Position numbers and translations under genes: made by a program. The notes below the pieces were generated by a model. That model did no database searches. It had not been told where the DNA came from and saw only the letters and a list, made by a program, of their open reading frames with translations. Shown here piece after piece: positions 41,525-49,438 of a stretch of 64,000 nucleotides of DNA. Position 1 is the stretch's first letter; each line of letters opens with the position of its first letter. Source of the DNA: Gemella massiliensis (GTDB lineage Bacteria > Bacillota > Bacilli > Staphylococcales > Gemellaceae); NCBI RefSeq assembly GCF_900120125.1, contig NZ_LT635546.1, positions 595,344 to 659,343 on the forward strand, in the 5' to 3' direction.

Positions 41525-42094
41525 TTAATCTTCTGCAAAAGGATTTGGTATATCGTCAAATACTGTGTTAGTATTATTAACTCCCATCATCGGGTTAAAT
41601 CCAAAGTCCATTTGAGTATTATTATTTTGTCTGATGTGTTCTAAAGCGTCAGGTGCTTGTTTATTGTTATATCCATTATTTTGATTGTTATATCCTTGGT
41701 TAAAGTTATTCTGTTGGTTATATCCGTTGTTATTAAATGACTGATTATATTCTTGATTAAATTGTCCTTGTTGTTCTCGTTGTTGTTTGCTTTCTAAAAA
41801 TTGAATACTGTTAACCATAACGTTTGTTGTGTATACCGTGTTACCTTGGTTATTTTGATAACTTCCAGTTTGAATACTTCCTACAACACCTATTAAGCTG
41901 CCTTTACCGCAAAATTTAGCTAGGTTTTCAGCTTGCTTGTTAAATACTTTACATGTTATAAAGTCTGTATCTTTTTCAGCTTTAAAAGCTCTATTTACGG
42001 CTAATGTAAAGTTAACATAAGCTGTGTTATTAGCACTGTATTTTAATTCCGGGGCTTTAGTTAATCTCCCAGTTAAAGTTACGTTATTTATCAT
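41525..42094 (-). CDS. ssb: single-stranded DNA-binding protein
   Basis: A 189-residue SSB. The OB fold covers residues about 1-105 (MINNVTLTGRLTKAPELKYSANNTAYVNFTLAVNRAF, FITCKVFNKQAENLAKFCGKGSLIGVVGSIQTGSY). The linker is unusually rich in Asn and Gln (NQEYNQSFNNNGYNQQNN). The acidic tail ends DDIPNPFAED, a variant of the usual DDDIPF tip that binds partner proteins. Just after the ERF gene. Confidence 0.93.
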   Translation of the reverse strand: MINNVTLTGRLTKAPELKYSANNTAYVNFTLAVNRAFKAEKDTDFITCKVFNKQAENLAKFCGKGSLIGVVGSIQTGSYQNNQGNTVYTTNVMVNSIQFLESKQQREQQGQFNQEYNQSFNNNGYNQQNNFNQGYNNQNNGYNNKQAPDALEHIRQNNNTQMDFGFNPMMGVNNTNTVFDDIPNPFAED

Positions 42095-42109
42095 AATTTC
42101 TTATCTCCT

Positions 42110-42685
42110 TTATCTCTGGTTAAATAAATTGAATACTTGCATTAATTGGTTATCTGTTAATTCATCAAAGCTATTTGCTTTAATATTGTTATTATTTAAC
42201 CACCCTTTAATTTGGCTTATTTCGGCATTACTATTTAGCATTTGTAATATTTTTACTCTATCTATTTTTGTCGTGTTTTTTACTTTAATATCTTGTGCGT
42301 CTAACACGTCATTTTCGCTTATATTTAACGCTATATTATACGCATAACGTCTTGCGTATGTTATCATAGCACCTATATCTTGTTGTTTGCCTAATTGCTC
42401 TTGAATAGGGCTGTAAAACGTTTCTGAATGCCCTGTTTCAGTATCATAAATAATAAGCTCTGCTTGGGATTTTTCTCTATAAATATTTATGTGGTCTGCT
42501 AACCCTATTTCATCAAATATCTTATTAATATGTGGTAAAAAGTCACTCAATTCAAAATAATTAAATTTTTGAAATGGGTTATAACCACTTTTTTTAAAAT
42601 CTTTATTTTGTAACTTTAGCCTTGCTTTTTGCAATTTTTTATATAACTTAGCTTTATTTTTTAAAATATCTAATTCTTCACTCAT
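42110..42685 (-). CDS. ERF-family single-strand annealing recombinase
   Basis: A 191-residue protein of the Erf type. YNPFQKFNYFELSDFLPHINKIFDEIGLADHINIY and GMITYARRYAYNIALNISENDVLDAQD (here IGAMITYARRY) are the family core. It anneals complementary single strands for phage recombination and circularisation, together with the SSB next to it. ATG at 42685 overlaps the stop of the previous gene (TAATG). Confidence 0.9.
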   Translation of the reverse strand: MSEELDILKNKAKLYKKLQKARLKLQNKDFKKSGYNPFQKFNYFELSDFLPHINKIFDEIGLADHINIYREKSQAELIIYDTETGHSETFYSPIQEQLGKQQDIGAMITYARRYAYNIALNISENDVLDAQDIKVKNTTKIDRVKILQMLNSNAEISQIKGWLNNNNIKANSFDELTDNQLMQVFNLFNQR

Positions 42686-43107
42686 TAAGCTTCCACCACC
42701 CATTTTAGATAATCACCTAACACTTCTTTAAAAAAGTCGCTTTCTAACTCATCTTTAGTGAATAACTGCACTAAATCTTCACTGTGAAAACTTAATTTAT
42801 CCATTGCTTTAAATTGTTCTGTTATTCTGTTGAAAGTAATATATTGCTGACCACCTAATGTTAATCCCGGTAACGGTATTTCATAATATCCTGTTCTATC
42901 TTCGATTCTAGTATCTTCATAATATCTAACTATTTTTTTTAATGTTATAGGGGTATTTCGAAATGTAATTGAATATTGTTCTGTTACCCCTGTTATTCCA
43001 TATACAACACTTTTTCTTGTAATTTTTAATTCTTGACTTTCTTCGTCTTCAATTATGTCATATCCCATATCTTTAATTTTTTCTTTAAATTTTTTAGTCG
43101 TTATCAT
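42685..43107 (-). CDS. phage protein of unknown function, paralogue of next gene upstream
   Basis: A 140-residue protein (KKFKEKIKDMGYDIIEDEESQ..., NTPITLKKIVRYYEDTRIEDR, FEIPLPGL-type segment, GGQQYITFNR). The same order of elements occurs in the 142-residue neighbour, so the two arose by tandem duplication. AAAGGAGATAATCT precedes the ATG. Family not known to me. Confidence 0.75.
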   Translation of the reverse strand: MITTKKFKEKIKDMGYDIIEDEESQELKITRKSVVYGITGVTEQYSITFRNTPITLKKIVRYYEDTRIEDRTGYYEIPLPGLTLGGQQYITFNRITEQFKAMDKLSFHSEDLVQLFTKDELESDFFKEVLGDYLKWVVEA

Positions 43108-43522
43108 AGATTATCTCCTTTGCTAATACCCTATAATAGCTTGGTATTTTTTCTAATTCAGCTACAGTAAATGATTGTTTTAAAGTAGAACGACCTCTGC
43201 TAGCGAAATAACAATCTTTGTCTTCATCGTAAGTAAGATATTGTTGATAGCCGTCGCTAGTTTTTAAGTTAAATAGTGGTATTTCAAATAAAGTAATATT
43301 TTTTTCTTCTCTCTCATCTATTGGAGTATCTTCGTATTCTCTCATTATTTGTTTTAATTCAATAGGAGTGAAACTATAAGTATTAATTAAATTAATATTA
43401 CAAAATACTACTCCTAAGCTTCCGCTGCCATTACTGATACGAATTATTGGTGAAAAATCATTTTCAAATTCTATTTCATATCCTAATTTTTTAACTTTAC
43501 TTATAAATTCTTTTGTTAACAT
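43094..43522 (-). CDS. phage protein of unknown function, paralogue of next gene downstream
   Basis: A 142-residue protein sharing with its neighbour the pattern (K/V)KKLGYEIE..., FTPIELKQIMREYEDTPIDER, LFEIPLFNL and DGYQQYLTYDE. Identity is modest, so the duplication is old. AAAGGAGAAATTAA precedes the ATG, which lies inside the end of the previous gene. Confidence 0.75.
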   Translation of the reverse strand: MLTKEFISKVKKLGYEIEFENDFSPIIRISNGSGSLGVVFCNINLINTYSFTPIELKQIMREYEDTPIDEREEKNITLFEIPLFNLKTSDGYQQYLTYDEDKDCYFASRGRSTLKQSFTVAELEKIPSYYRVLAKEIIYDND

Positions 43523-43880
43523 TTAATTTCTCCTTTAAATAATTTATATATTCTTCTACTACCTCTAGTTCCTCTAATTCATTTAGTAAAGTATAGCTAT
43601 TTTCTACATCTTTATCTAACTCATATTCTTCACTAAAATTAACTAATGTAGATATAATATACTCATCATCATATTTTTTTATTTGTTTTAATACTATATC
43701 TTGATTTTTGTTTAATTTTCTTATTTTATCGTAAACAGCTATACTTTTGCTTTGAATACAATCTTCTAAATCTTCTTTTAAAACTTTTAAATGTTTAGTA
43801 TTCCATTTTTCAGCTTCTAAAATTTCTTCTGCAAAAGAAAGTAATGTGTAAGCTGCTTTTAAGTTAGCGTTATCTCTCAT
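43497..43880 (-). CDS. helical phage protein of unknown function
   Basis: A 127-residue protein predicted almost wholly helical (ILEAEKWNTKHLKVLKEDLEDC, YTLLNELEELEVVEEYINYLKEKLN), with AGGAGGAAAAAGCAAGTA before the ATG. First gene after a short intergenic region (43881-43959) holding two AAATAACATATT repeats. Not recognised. Confidence 0.72.
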   Translation of the reverse strand: MRDNANLKAAYTLLSFAEEILEAEKWNTKHLKVLKEDLEDCIQSKSIAVYDKIRKLNKNQDIVLKQIKKYDDEYIISTLVNFSEEYELDKDVENSYTLLNELEELEVVEEYINYLKEKLNVNKRIYK

Positions 43881-43959
43881 TACTTGCTTTTTCCTCCTAA
43901 ATATGTTATTTTTAACTTATAATATGTTATTTATACAGTCCTTTCTCAGAGGGCTGTTT

Positions 43960-44469
43960 TTAATAATTCTCTTTCTGTCTTTGGATATTTATTTTTGATT
44001 TTCGCTCGTACGCTTCAAATAGATCTTCAAGCGAATAATATAACATTGCTATATCTAAAATTAACTCAATTGCCATTTCGCTTTCTTGAACAAATACTGT
44101 ATTTATTACTCTTTTAGCGAACAAATAACCTTTGCTTATCTCATTTAACATTCCTTTTTGATGAGAATTATTCTCCATTCTTTTTGTGATAAAAATACAT
44201 CTCATTAGGCTTAAATTTCGCTTATCATCATTTAACAACGATAAAGCAAATGCTAAGCAATCGGCTAATTCCTCTAATTGTACTTCTTTAGATTTTCCTC
44301 TATTCTTTTTCCAATCTTTGAATAATTCAAGCGTGTTATACCATTCGTGAAACTCTTCGTGTAAAGCTGTAGTTATATTTTCCCTTCGCCATATTTCAAC
44401 ATGGGCGTCGACTTCACATTGCAGCGATTGAAGTTCGATTAATTTATCGTGTAATTCATAAGTATTCAT
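43960..44469 (-). CDS. dimeric all-alpha dUTPase
   Basis: A 169-residue dUTP diphosphatase of the MazG-like dimeric type, which removes dUTP and supplies dUMP during phage replication. The metal-binding helices are visible: LHEEFHEWYNTLELFKDWKKNRGKS near residues 38-60 and LEELADCLAFALSLLND near 67-83 (the E-E-x-x-D pair). The ATG overlaps the stop of the preceding small membrane protein by a base pair step (TAATG). Confidence 0.85.
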   Translation of the reverse strand: MNTYELHDKLIELQSLQCEVDAHVEIWRRENITTALHEEFHEWYNTLELFKDWKKNRGKSKEVQLEELADCLAFALSLLNDDKRNLSLMRCIFITKRMENNSHQKGMLNEISKGYLFAKRVINTVFVQESEMAIELILDIAMLYYSLEDLFEAYERKSKINIQRQKENY

Positions 44470-44657
44470 TATTCAACGTCACTCTCCGGGAAAAAATTAT
44501 CAATTCTTTTATCAAAGATATACGCCCATGCCATTGCAGTGAATAGAGATACTGCTAAAATAGTCCCCCATTCTATATTGCTTGCCATCAATGCGAACGC
44601 GCTAGTCGTTGTAATTGACAAATATACAGCGTTGTTAGTTCCTCTGTGTAGTTTCAT
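44469..44657 (-). CDS. small phage membrane protein
   Basis: A 62-residue protein with two hydrophobic segments (AVYLSITTTSAFALMA and WGTILAVSLFTAMAWAYIF) and a polar tail. AAAGGAGTTTGGCA favours ATG 44657 over a TTG two codons before. Unknown function. Confidence 0.68.
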   Translation of the reverse strand: MKLHRGTNNAVYLSITTTSAFALMASNIEWGTILAVSLFTAMAWAYIFDKRIDNFFPESDVE

Positions 44658-44908
44658 TGCCAAACTCCTTTAAATAGTTCTACTTCTTTTATTAAATTTG
44701 TGTCTTGAAAATAATCTCTCCATGATAGGTAATGTACGAAAGCTTTTATCTCTATCCCTTTACATTCACTTAAATAACTTTCTCTTGGATAATATCCCGC
44801 TTCCCACAGTTTTATAAACTCATCTTTATATTTGTTAAATTTAGTTGTCCCTATGTTGGGAAATATTTTCGCTGCTCGTTCTGCATTTAGCCATTTAGTC
44901 TCTATCAT
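44654..44908 (-). CDS. phage protein, possibly excisionase-like
   Basis: An 84-residue protein. WLNAERAAKIFPNIGTTKFNKYKDEFIKLWEAG at residues 5-37 looks like a small winged helix as in Xis or MerR-type N termini; the rest is aromatic-rich. AAAGGAGGTGAAAAT precedes the ATG. Excisionase is a weak suggestion; no other candidate for Xis is seen in the prophage. Confidence 0.6.
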   Translation of the reverse strand: MIETKWLNAERAAKIFPNIGTTKFNKYKDEFIKLWEAGYYPRESYLSECKGIEIKAFVHYLSWRDYFQDTNLIKEVELFKGVWQ

Positions 44909-45111
44909 ATTTTCACCTCCTTTAATTTATTTAAATCGATATCCAGTACCTTAGCTATCTTAACAGCGTTATCTAACTTAGGGCTAGATGTGTTACCATT
45001 AAGCATAGAGTGTAATGTTTGTTCAAAAATACCTGTTTCTTTCGACAACCTGTAAATTGTCATCCCTTTATTTTCTAATTGTTCTTTTACCGCTTTATAA
45101 AATGCTTTCAT
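44905..45111 (-). CDS. XRE-family HTH protein
   Basis: A 68-residue protein consisting of one XRE/Cro helix-turn-helix (VKEQLENKGMTIYRLSKETGIFEQTLHSMLNGNTSSPKLDNAVKIAKVLDIDL). No clear ribosome site precedes the ATG. It overlaps the next gene by 4 bases. Probably an early-gene regulator. Confidence 0.8.
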   Translation of the reverse strand: MKAFYKAVKEQLENKGMTIYRLSKETGIFEQTLHSMLNGNTSSPKLDNAVKIAKVLDIDLNKLKEVKI

Positions 45112-45136
45112 AATTTTGAAATTATTTCAGTAGACT

Positions 45137-45361
45137 TTAAAGATTAACTTTCTGTGATTTATATTTAAGAACATCATATGTAAAGTTTAATACCGCGTAG
45201 CACTCTTCAAATGTTAATTCTTTTTTTTCAAATAAAGATACAATTTCATTTGTCAAGGGTGCTATTTTTTCTTTTATTCCATCTACTAAATCTGGTTTCA
45301 TTTCTGTAGGATATTGACTTGATATTCTATTAATCGTATTTAAAATTTCTTCTCTTTCCAT
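45137..45361 (-). CDS. small helical phage protein
   Basis: A 74-residue protein (REEILNTINRISSQYPTEMKPDLVDGIKEKIAPL..., CYAVLNFTYDVLKYKSQKV). AAGGAG is 8 bases before ATG 45361; two earlier in-frame starts crowd the site. Resembles in size and helix pattern its upstream neighbour. Unknown. Confidence 0.68.
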   Translation of the reverse strand: MEREEILNTINRISSQYPTEMKPDLVDGIKEKIAPLTNEIVSLFEKKELTFEECYAVLNFTYDVLKYKSQKVNL

Positions 45362-45373
45362 TACCATCACTCC

Positions 45374-45604
45374 TTATTTAATCTCTTGAACTACAGATTC
45401 TTTAACTAGAAAATCTGTAGTTCTTTCTAAAACTTTTCTAGCTTTCCAATATGGAAGATTATGCTTAGCTAAAACATTAATAATCTCATTTCTAATCGGT
45501 TCTTCTTCTTTAAGAGAAAATTTATCATGAGTATTAACTTCTGTGTATTTAACATCTACAAGTTCATTATTTACATTTACAATAGTTTCCGTTTTAATCT
45601 CCAT
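45374..45604 (-). CDS. small phage protein of unknown function
   Basis: A 76-residue protein: beta-rich first half (IKTETIVNVNNELVDVKYTEVNTHD), helical second half (IINVLAKHNLPYWKARKVLERTTDFLVKE). The second half resembles part of the next gene's pattern (short helix, Y-x-x-A/V-x-x-V-L). AGGAGGAGTGGGA precedes ATG 45604; an earlier GTG would place the ribosome site inside the gene. Confidence 0.7.
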   Translation of the reverse strand: MEIKTETIVNVNNELVDVKYTEVNTHDKFSLKEEEPIRNEIINVLAKHNLPYWKARKVLERTTDFLVKESVVQEIK

Positions 45605-45661
45605 TCCCACTCCTCCTTTCACTAATTTATGATATAATTACCTCAAAGGAGGTGAATTATA

Positions 45662-46051
45662 ATGAAGTTAAATTATGAATTAATTAGAAATCTACTTCTA
45701 ACAGCAGAAGACAAAGAAAATAATAGTTCTTTATCTCAAAAAGAATTAGATGAATTTATTGATAAATTCGATTATACTTTTGACGAACTAACTTATCATC
45801 TAAAACGATTAGAAGAAGCAGATTATATTGATGTCACTATTCGATATGCTTCAAATCAAGTATATATCTATGCACTAAATTATATTACTTGGGATGGGCA
45901 TCAATTTTTAGACACTATCCGTTCTGATAAAGTTTGGTCTACTTCTAAAAAAGTCGCTAACGATTTAAAAGTAAAATCTATTTCTGCTTTTACTCAAATT
46001 GCTTTTCAAGTAGCTTCTAATTTAATATCTAATTACTTATCATTTAAATAA
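45662..46051 (+). CDS. DUF2513-family protein
   Basis: A 129-residue protein facing against the early operon. MKLNYELIRNLLLTAEDKEN, YHLKRLEEADYIDV and LNYITWDGHQFLDTIRSDKVW are the DUF2513 landmarks: a winged-helix-like fold of unknown role common near phage lysogeny regions. AAGGAGGTGAATTATA precedes the ATG and an extended -10 TGATATAAT lies just upstream, so it probably has its own promoter and may be expressed in the lysogen. Confidence 0.87.
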   Translation: MKLNYELIRNLLLTAEDKENNSSLSQKELDEFIDKFDYTFDELTYHLKRLEEADYIDVTIRYASNQVYIYALNYITWDGHQFLDTIRSDKVWSTSKKVANDLKVKSISAFTQIAFQVASNLISNYLSFK

Positions 46052-46230
46052 TTAGTTTTATAAAACTCTTGAGTGTTATTTAATATATCTATTAAAACCT
46101 CGGGAGTTATTTGTTTTCCATGTTCAATCACCTCTATATCTAAAGTTAGAGTAGCTTTAGATGTTTTTAAATCTTTAGATACAGGGTATTCTTTTTGTTC
46201 TATTTTGTAATTTTTAATAAAAGCTATCAT
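46033..46230 (-). CDS. small phage protein of unknown function
   Basis: A 65-residue protein (MIAFIKNYKIEQKEYPVSKDLKTSKATLTLDIEVIEHGKQ..., then ILNNTQEFYKTN). GAAAGGAGAAAAAA precedes the ATG. Its last 19 bases overlap the end of the convergent DUF2513 gene. Not recognised. Confidence 0.7.
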   Translation of the reverse strand: MIAFIKNYKIEQKEYPVSKDLKTSKATLTLDIEVIEHGKQITPEVLIDILNNTQEFYKTNYLNDK

Positions 46231-46357
46231 ATTTTTTTCTCCTTTCTTCCCTTGAGCAATAAGGGAGTTTTTTAATATAAATTCCTAGTTACACGTTGTT
46301 TATATGCTATAATTACCATACAGGCTCATTCGCCAAGTAATATAGGAGGTAATTATA

Positions 46358-46564
46358 ATGGATAAAAATTTCAATAATTTTCTTAACAATCTAACACCTG
46401 ATAAAATTTCTAAAATCGCCAACGAAGCCGATAAAAGTGTCGAAGTTTTTAGAAATCAAGAAGACGATAGAACCCGTTTAGGAAATCAAGTTGGCGGTAT
46501 ATCGATAAAAATTACTTTAGGTCTGCTTGAAGAGTACCATAAATGGTTGCACCAAGAAGATTAG
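46358..46564 (+). CDS. small plus-strand phage protein
   Basis: A 68-residue protein (MDKNFNNFLNNLTPDKISKIANEADKSVEVFRNQED..., GGISIKITLGLLEEYHKWL). TAGGAGGTAATTATA and an extended -10 TGCTATAAT just upstream make it an independent plus-strand unit, ended by its own strong terminator. Like the DUF2513 gene it runs against the early operon, as expected for lysogen-expressed genes. Family unknown. Confidence 0.75.
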   Translation: MDKNFNNFLNNLTPDKISKIANEADKSVEVFRNQEDDRTRLGNQVGGISIKITLGLLEEYHKWLHQED

Positions 46565-46655
46565 AGTCAACCTTAATAGACTTACGCTCATTTGCGTGGT
46601 CTATTAATTTTTTTGCAATAAACACACTGCTTATAATTAGTAGTAGATTTTTCAT
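46512..46655 (-). CDS. possible 47-residue membrane peptide
   Basis: MKNLLLIISSVFIAKKLID-type membrane start followed by a polar tail, with AGGAGGAGTGAGGGGT before the ATG; the next frame in the early operon after the Cro-like gene. It runs through the terminator and the 3' end of the plus-strand gene, so one of the two overlapped frames must be constrained by the other. A toxin-like peptide is possible. Confidence 0.42.
   Translation of the reverse strand: MKNLLLIISSVFIAKKLIDHANERKSIKVDSNLLGATIYGTLQADLK
46572..46614 (+). terminator. terminator of the small plus-strand gene
   Basis: TTAATAGAC/GTCTATTAA outer stem with an inner ACGC/GCGT stem, followed by seven T. Confidence 0.88.
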
Positions 46656-46673
46656 ACCCCTCACTCCTCCTTT

Positions 46674-46859
46674 CTAAATTATTCCCTCAACTCTTAAAAT
46701 GTATTCAATTTTTTCAATTCTTTCTTTAGGAGTTCTTTTCCCTTTTAGAATATCAATTACATACGGGACAGAAATACCAACCATATCAGCAAGCCATGTG
46801 ATCGTTTTCTTTTTAAGTTCTAACTTATATTTCACTTCCCTGTAAAACTCTTCCGACAT
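46674..46859 (-). CDS. Cro-like HTH regulator
   Basis: A 61-residue protein with a short XRE-type helix-turn-helix (KKKTITWLADMVGISVPYVIDILKGKRTPKERIEKIEYIL). GGAGGTGATAAT precedes the ATG. First gene leftward from the early promoter at 47048-47076 and opposite in direction to the repressor, the normal place of cro. Confidence 0.83.
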   Translation of the reverse strand: MSEEFYREVKYKLELKKKTITWLADMVGISVPYVIDILKGKRTPKERIEKIEYILRVEGII

Positions 46860-46905
46860 ATTATCACCTCCATTAAGTTTTTAATTAAAGTTTTAACTGA
46901 AATTG

Positions 46906-46941
46906 TTGACAAAACATTAAGTTTTATGCTAAAATTTAAGC
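46906..46941 (+). promoter_or_regulatory. rightward (repressor) promoter with palindromic operator
   Basis: TTGACA (46906-46911), 18 bp, TAAAAT (46930-46935) with a TG extension. TATGCTAAAATTTAAGCATA, a near-perfect palindrome, covers the -10. Start near 46942 gives a leader of about 200 nt before the repressor. Confidence 0.78.
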
Positions 46942-47047
46942 ATAGTTAAATAAACCAATAAATAAATCTATATTATTAGTGTTACAAACGTTTCCCGACG
47001 TTATTTTATTTAATTTTGTTTATTAGCTAAATAACTAGCTTAATTTT

Positions 47048-47076
47048 ATTATAATAGATTTAAACTTATTTGTCAA
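47048..47076 (-). promoter_or_regulatory. leftward early promoter with operators
   Basis: TTGACA (47071-47076), 17 bp, TATAAT (47048-47053) on the minus strand. Two AGTTTAAAYC-type half-palindromes lie in the spacer and just upstream (about 47057-47067 and 47088-47099), likely CI operators. Start near 47041. Confidence 0.82.
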
Positions 47077-47138
47077 CATATTTTTTAGGTTTAAACTTAA
47101 TTATTTTAATTTTATTGCTAAAAAAGGATGTGAAAACC

Positions 47139-47492
47139 TTGAGTACAGTGCATATAATTAAACAATTAGCAAATAGAAAAAATATGAGTTTTGCTGAATT
47201 AGAAAGAGAAATAGGTCTATCTAATGGAACTATCGCTCGTTGGGGAAAAGCTTCACCTAATTCTAAAGGATTGGAAGCCGTCGCTGATTATTTCAACGTA
47301 TCAGTAGATTACCTACTAGGCAGAGAAAAACCGCAAGAAGATGAGTACGAACAACAGTTAGTCGCAATGTTCAGGAAACAAACAGACGGCATGAATGATT
47401 CTCAAAAAGAAAAATTCAACAAATCACTAGACAAATTATTCTCAGTCGCAGAGGTCTTACTAAGCGACGAAGATAATTGGAAAGGAGATTAA
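47139..47492 (+). CDS. CI-like phage repressor (HTH type)
   Basis: A 117-residue repressor. The HTH (about residues 5-65) has IIKQLANRKNMSFAELEREIGLSNGTIARWGKASPNSKGLEAVADYFNVSVDYLLGRE; a short helical tail replaces the peptidase domain of classical CI. TTG at 47139 is chosen because AAAAAGGATGTG precedes it; a frame open to 47070 has a hydrophobic, non-conserved start. Induction is then expected through the ImmA-type protease encoded next. Confidence 0.87.
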   Translation: MSTVHIIKQLANRKNMSFAELEREIGLSNGTIARWGKASPNSKGLEAVADYFNVSVDYLLGREKPQEDEYEQQLVAMFRKQTDGMNDSQKEKFNKSLDKLFSVAEVLLSDEDNWKGD

Positions 47493-48196
47493 TGAAGAAA
47501 TATGAATACAACATCGTAAGCCAAGAGAGATACTTACAATATCGACAAAAAGCGTACGAAATACTGAGAGAAATCGGACTTCCTCCGAAACTAATCACAT
47601 ACAAACATATAATAAATCACTTTAGGAAGAAGTACAACATAAAATTTGTTCTATTTGATGTAGAATATCCAGAATTTGGAATACAACCACAAATAAACGA
47701 CTACTTCGGGCACTTGCTAAACACAAACATAGTCCAAGGAGTCGATATGGAATTTATTAAAAAGTGTTCGGGTATGATCATACCAAAAAAAGACAAATAC
47801 GTAATAATGATAAATCAATCTTCAGGATACATAGAAAGGATAATATTTACTATATTACATGAATTAAGTCACGTCCACTGTCATTTACAAGGGAAATTTA
47901 ATAGAACATTCATGTCACTTAATAGTGAAATGATAGCAGGAGAATACCCAAAAGAATTACAACCGTTCGAAGATGAAGCAAACATAGTAGCCTCAATTCT
48001 ATATTTGCCAGACGAAACTATAATAGACCTAATAATAAATGGTTATAGCTATCAAGCGATACAAGAAGAAGTAAAAATAAGCAATGCAGCTTTATTTAAT
48101 AGATTACGAAACTTCCTTATTTACAACAATATAGCACCATACCAAGCTACTAATATTGTAACAAACTTCCGAAATGGAGCACAAATAAGAATATAA
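47492..48196 (+). CDS. ImmA/IrrE-family metallopeptidase
   Basis: A 234-residue zinc protease with the motif FTILHELSHVHCHL (H-E-x-x-H) near residue 125 and a downstream FEDEANIVASILYLPDE glutamate ligand. Such proteins cleave the HTH repressor encoded with them and so trigger excision, as in ICEBs1 ImmA/ImmR. ATG 47492 shares a base with the repressor stop (TAATG) and follows AAAGGAGAT. Confidence 0.92.
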   Translation: MKKYEYNIVSQERYLQYRQKAYEILREIGLPPKLITYKHIINHFRKKYNIKFVLFDVEYPEFGIQPQINDYFGHLLNTNIVQGVDMEFIKKCSGMIIPKKDKYVIMINQSSGYIERIIFTILHELSHVHCHLQGKFNRTFMSLNSEMIAGEYPKELQPFEDEANIVASILYLPDETIIDLIINGYSYQAIQEEVKISNAALFNRLRNFLIYNNIAPYQATNIVTNFRNGAQIRI

Positions 48197-48227
48197 AAGC
48201 ATTGCTATTTGCAACACAAAATAAAAA

Positions 48228-48256
48228 TTCCCTACTCCTGCAAGAGTAAGGAAAAA
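48228..48256 (+). terminator. hairpin after the ImmA gene
   Basis: TTCC-TACTC/GAGTA-GGAA hairpin with a six-base loop and only a weak T tail; a partial terminator at best. Confidence 0.5.
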
Positions 48257-48290
48257 ATTAGATACTGCAATATCTCGAAAGAATGTGTAT

Positions 48291-48334
48291 GTGTATGATA
48301 TATCACCAAACTACACTATAAGTATATCATACGC
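48291..48334 (+). promoter_or_regulatory. inverted repeat around the integrase promoter region
   Basis: TGTGTATGATAT and ATATCATACGCA form a 12-bp inverted repeat (one mismatch) enclosing TATAAG, a possible -10 for the integrase gene 35-75 bases downstream. Candidate operator or integrase arm-binding site. Confidence 0.5.
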
Positions 48335-48367
48335 ATCTACTCAAATCAAGAAAGGGTGTGTATTTCT

Positions 48368-49438
48368 ATGTGGATAGAAGAAAGAAAAAACGGAACTTAT
48401 ATGTATAGGGAAAGAATAAAAGATGTTACTGGTAAGATTAAAACAATCAGTATCACGTTAGATGTTAAAAATAAAAAATTAGCTACTGAAATATTAAAAC
48501 GAAAAAGATTAAAAGAAGAAAGTTACGTTGATTTAAGAATATCGTTTTTTAAAGCGTTAGAAATATATTTAGAAAAAGAAAAAGATGACTTGAAATTTAG
48601 TACTTATAAATTATATCGAAGTAGAATTACAAAAACTCAAAAAACAAATTTTGATATACCGTTATTAAATGTGAATGCTACATATCTTGATGATTTGATA
48701 AAAAAAATAGCTAAAACTAACAACACATATAATATTTATTTGAAATTCTATAAACGTGTATTAAGGGAAATGTACAAGTTAGATTACTTGCGAGATATAA
48801 CCTGGTTAGATAAATTAGAAACAAAAGAACATAAAGTTAGTTATGATGGAAAATATTTTGAACTAGATCAAGTTAAAAAAATATTAGAGGAGATTAAAGA
48901 TAATCAATATTACCATGATTTAATTGATTTTTTATTCAATTCTGGATTAAGAATAGGTGAAGCATTAGCTCTTACTGAAGAAGATATTCTTGAAGATGGT
49001 AGACTTAGAGTAAATAAAACACTAGATCAATTTGGGAATATCTACGCTCCGAAAACTTACGAATCAAATAGAATTATATCGTTAAATAAAAAATGTCAGG
49101 ATATTATAAAAAATAGAATTAAAGTTAATGCAATAAAGGCTAGCATGAATAGTAGATATATAAATAAATATCTACTATTCCCTAAGAGTAATGGTGATTA
49201 TAATTCATATAGTAGCATAAGTCAATGGACTAGAAAAAATATTCATTCATATAAATTTACATTTCATATGACTAGACACACTCACGCTTCATTGTGTCTA
49301 GATGCTAACATTCCTATAGAATTAATTTCAGCAAGATTAGGTCATAAAGGAACAGAAATAACAAGAAAGGTATATATTCACAAAACTAAAAAAGCAAAAC
49401 AAAAAGAATTAGAGATTTTCAGAAATATAGAATTTTAA
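48368..49438 (+). CDS. int: tyrosine-family phage integrase
   Basis: A 356-residue site-specific recombinase. N-terminal arm-binding domain (MWIEERKNGTYMYRERI), SAM-like core-binding domain (about 60-155), catalytic domain with Arg in FLFNSGLRIGEALALTEED, HxxR box FHMTRHTHASL, LGHKGTE and the nucleophile Tyr in RKVYIHKTKK. ATG 48368 has AAAGGG about 10 bases upstream; a GTG four codons earlier is too close to it. The gene reads out toward the right att site 139 bases away. Confidence 0.93.
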   Translation: MWIEERKNGTYMYRERIKDVTGKIKTISITLDVKNKKLATEILKRKRLKEESYVDLRISFFKALEIYLEKEKDDLKFSTYKLYRSRITKTQKTNFDIPLLNVNATYLDDLIKKIAKTNNTYNIYLKFYKRVLREMYKLDYLRDITWLDKLETKEHKVSYDGKYFELDQVKKILEEIKDNQYYHDLIDFLFNSGLRIGEALALTEEDILEDGRLRVNKTLDQFGNIYAPKTYESNRIISLNKKCQDIIKNRIKVNAIKASMNSRYINKYLLFPKSNGDYNSYSSISQWTRKNIHSYKFTFHMTRHTHASLCLDANIPIELISARLGHKGTEITRKVYIHKTKKAKQKELEIFRNIEF

